Source: Sipunculus nudus (taxonomy: Eukaryota > Annelida > Sipuncula > Golfingiida > Sipunculidae). Taken from it: a stretch of 64,000 bases of DNA. This document shows positions 61,000 to 64,000 of the stretch, in pieces. The stretch lies in the NCBI GenBank assembly GCA_026874595.1, contig CM049307.1:93718330-93782329 (forward strand). The letters are read 5' to 3'. The number at the start of each line of letters is the position of its first letter. Position 1 is the first letter of the stretch. The notes under the pieces were generated by a model. It made no database searches and had not been told where the DNA came from. It saw only the letters and a list, made by a program, of their open reading frames with translations. A program made the position numbers and the translations under genes.

Positions 61000-62030
61000 G
61001 TAATATGTAAATTCAATAATCATGATACATTACAATGATTATAAGAGAGCACATCCTCTCATGTTAATTTGGTTTGGTGCACATTTCTACTCCCTTCAAT
61101 TTCGAAACAAATGGCACTGTATCTGCTGTTTGGGGCTCTCTTATTGCCTCTGTTGGGGCCATTTTCCTACCCTTATCCCTAAATTACATAAAAATGACAA
61201 GGGCATATTTGTAGAATTGAAGAACATTATTGGGTCTTAATTTGTTTAAAAAATCTGTCAGCCCATATATAAGCCTATTTACCAATAATTTATGAAATTT
61301 AGTAAACAGGGCACACATTAAACAAGCATGTACTACAAATTAAATATTTTGGAAATATTGTCTTTCCAGTGTCTATTGCTTCATAGTTTTTGCAAATCTC
61401 AACACATCTGTTGGATTTTGGTATCATTGAATTTGTAGGACCTTTCCTAATTCATTCATAAAATATAAAGTTTACGAAAATGGCCTTCGAATTAACATAT
61501 GTTACTGCTTTCAGACCAATATTCTATATATTATTATATTTAGCAAATGTTCTTCAAATTCCAGTAATGCCAAAACTGTACAATGATCATGGAAAATAAA
61601 AAAAGTTATAGTCCATAAAGCAATGCAAAGTCGCCCAAGAAAAAAGAATCACAATTGAGTACGCGATTTGAAAAAAAAGTCGATTTTCAGGGTGTTTGTC
61701 ACATTTGCATGTTTGGAATCACCTGGAAATGAGCATAAGACAGCTAAAAGAGGAAACAAGGGGCTGGCTAAAATTCCTTAATCTGACGAGAGAGTTAATA
61801 TTTTATTAAATTGGAGTATCAGATTTGGATGTCAACATTGGTTTAGGGAACTAAATCACATTAGAGAATTAGGTCTGTGCTGTTGTATGTAAGTGAGAAT
61901 TGTCATGTCAGCGCAGGTTTTGACCGGTTCCTGGGGTGACCTTAATGCTGTGCTCATCAAAATTAACTGGCTGCATGCTTAATTATTCATACTTTTTCCT
62001 CTGGAGGCGTGTCCATTTTTTTTTTTTTTT
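61000..62030. other. No recognised gene
   Basis: Short frames only. A run of about 20 T lies at about 62012-62032, just before the LTR-like region. Confidence 0.5.
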
Positions 62031-62039
62031 TTGTATTCA

Positions 62040-64000
62040 TGCGTTCGAACGATAAGCCAAGGACGGTAAGGAGATATGACGTCAAGAGCAGTATATAGGC
62101 GGACAAACAGACATTAAGAACATAAACTCCTGATTCAGGACCCTTATTGATGCAGTCTTACAGATTGTTGATCTAGGAGGGTCCGAAGTCGCCTGTGAAA
62201 GGGAAAAATCCCATTGTACGATATGTCGAGGCTGCGGCAACCAATGTCATTAACGTTTAGGTAACGGACTAGGGTGTTACCGTTATTGTTACAGACGGAC
62301 TTGTAGCTGCGGATATGTATCTGCCGTGGACGTTTGTTACAATGGTGATTGTGGGAGGTACCGACTATTGTCGTGTGCTGGGACATATTCGGTTACAGTT
62401 TACGCTAATAGATATTTGATGTCTGAGGCTCGTGGCGTTTGAAGCTAGGCAGAGGGAAGACGCCGCGTGCGACTTGAGGGCTAAAAAATAGAGAGATAGA
62501 AGGGAATGTGAATGTGAAGCAGTAGAGCATCAACGTGTAGCAGAGGAGCGTTAACGTGAAACTCAAAAGCCCATGAGATAGAAGATCTGAAATTAAAGGT
62601 AGCACCAGTAAAGAGATTGATAGTATAGGCAATGAGGGTAATAGTTATCAGATGAGAAGAAGGGAATCGGCCCTAAAATTTCGCTTCCCCCCTCCCCCCC
62701 CCCCCCGTTCGAGGAGCAGCACGATAACCTAGACGCGTTTTTTATAGCAATTTGAACGTTTACCGTTGTGTGAAAACTACGACCGGGATGGTTTGGTGTT
62801 ACACTCAAGTCCATTGTTCCGTGGTAAGGTACTTGATACCTAAACCGAGTTATAGCTTCGATAAGCTGAGGTTAGCACTTTTAAAGCGTTTACCAGATGA
62901 CTGAAGAATGATATCGTAACATATTTACGTGCTTGCAGGCCAGAACGGGGCGAAATAACCAGTAAGTTCGCGATACTTCTCAGTGGGTCCTTCGCTCATT
63001 CGATAGATAATTGCAAGCGTAGGCGATGATTTCAATCAGTAAGTCGCGAATAGTGTTTTGACTGTTGCAGCAAGAATCTCTTTGTGATTTACAAAGAAAG
63101 AAGTGATATAGATGGCGTTATACGGAGTCCCATTGCCTACATAGTTATACGGTGAGCTCCCGAAATAGTGCTCCCCACGAAGGGCAGCAAGTAACCCAGC
63201 CGATGGAGAAACGTGAGGTAGATCATGTGATCAGTCGATTAAGTCACCATACGTTGCTTCGTATGTAATGCTTTAGGGCACAGACCAATGCCTGATCAAG
63301 GGGAAAGGTCTTCCCCACAAGCGTTGCACTCAGCTGTTAAACAGCGTGGGGATAGGTCAATTAGTAGTCAGGGGGCTAAACCGAACCGTAAGCCCGTGTC
63401 TTTGTCAACGGTTGCGGTTGCCTCGGAGTCCGAGTCGGAATCCGTCTGTCCCGCTAATCCAGATTCGGATAAACAGTGTCAGTCATTCGGAATGACTGTT
63501 TCGAATTAACAGTGTCAGTCATTCGGATTGATTACTCTGGAAAAGGACAGTAGTTCTTTACCATATTTGTGAAGGGTTAGTAAACGGCAGGGCAGCAAAA
63601 AGTGTTACGGGATTCCTTTTGCTCTTCAGCAGGAGTACGTGAAATTTAAGTTAAGACGAGTTCAACAGAAAAAAAGTCCAATGTCGGTTGTTTGATGGCT
63701 TATTTAGGCGTTTTCCTACAGCTATGATAAATATTAATGAAGACCATCCCCATTTGGGGGGGGGGGGGCTATTAAAGCGATGGTAGTCAGAGATGCTGTT
63801 TGCGATAGAGCGCTAGGAAACACTTCGGAAGCGCAGAATCCGAACGATCCGAATCCAAAATGATGCTCTAATCGGAACTCAAAGATAATAAGCGACAGTG
63901 GAAGTGACGTCCGCAGTAGAAACATACGCTGCTCGTAAGCGAAAGATGCCGACATGTAGCCAATCCAGTCGCTGATGTAAGTCCAGCCGAATTTTAGAAG
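62040..64000 (+). mobile_element. Decayed LTR-retrotransposon 5' region (Ty3/gypsy-like, tentative)
   Basis: A TATA motif at 62092-62097 follows gatatgacgtcaag, like an LTR promoter. The block 62352-62480 is shared with the window start. After it, one frame near 62490-62560 reads RRECECEAVEHQRVAEER between stops, resembling the coiled-coil start of many molluscan gypsy gag proteins. Weak capsid-like phrases follow around 63600-63720. Several stops interrupt every frame, and the element runs off the window. A poly-G run is at 63758-63767. No protease or polymerase is visible. Confidence 0.35.

Overview
This is an animal nuclear window with no bacterial-style gene layout. It is AT-rich and intron-dominated, full of (AT)n, (CT)n and poly-G tracts, and loaded with decayed non-LTR retrotransposons, a hAT-like element and tRNA-derived SINE-like pieces. 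The lectin type, the Tx1/L1-like and CR1/Jockey-like LINEs and the repeat flavour suggest a marine lophotrochozoan, most likely a bivalve mollusc. That identification is inference.

The only host gene I can support is on the minus strand. It is a C-type lectin whose carbohydrate-recognition-like domain is split over two exons, 30474-30683 and 23904-24121. The two join in phase 1 to give a complete six-cysteine domain. Upstream on the same strand (37.5-48.4 kb) are eight exons of exactly 60 bp. Every one is phase 1-1, is flanked by AG and GTAAGC, and encodes a 20-residue Thr/Pro/Ala-rich mucin-like repeat. They lie in tandemly duplicated intronic segments, including a 2.28-kb duplication. A ninth, stop-containing relative lies at 49284-49364. 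A Gly/Ser-rich phase 1-1 exon (60875-60967) and a possible signal-peptide exon (59418-59478) lie further upstream, but their membership is unproven. The predicted product is a secreted lectin on an O-glycosylated stalk whose length could change with exon copy number or splicing.

The other highlight is a nearly complete plus-strand Tx1/L1-like LINE (about 9.0-14.77 kb) with a perfect 16-bp target-site duplication and a poly-A tail. Its ORF1 carries a C-terminal NADAR domain (YbiA-like; NAD/ADP-ribose-linked chemistry) after a gag-like region and a zinc knuckle. ORF2 encodes an APE-type endonuclease, a reverse transcriptase (YADD) and a C-terminal zinc-binding region. The copy is dead by few lesions: one in-frame stop in ORF1, and one frameshift plus two in-frame stops in ORF2.

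Layout: 1-0.3 kb, fragment of an LTR-element-like repeat that recurs at 62.35 kb; 0.3-9 kb, mostly no gene, a pogo-like element and microsatellites; 9-14.8 kb, NADAR LINE; 14.8-19.1 kb, second decayed Tx1/L1-like LINE (minus) and minisatellites; 19.1-23.9 kb, AT-rich with no gene; 23.9-49.4 kb, lectin gene with introns holding a SINE, a hAT-like element, a 64-bp satellite and LINE fragments; 49.4-58.6 kb, nested decayed LINEs on both strands and a G-tract repeat family; 59.4-61 kb, candidate 5' exons; 62-64 kb, decayed LTR/gag-like sequence.
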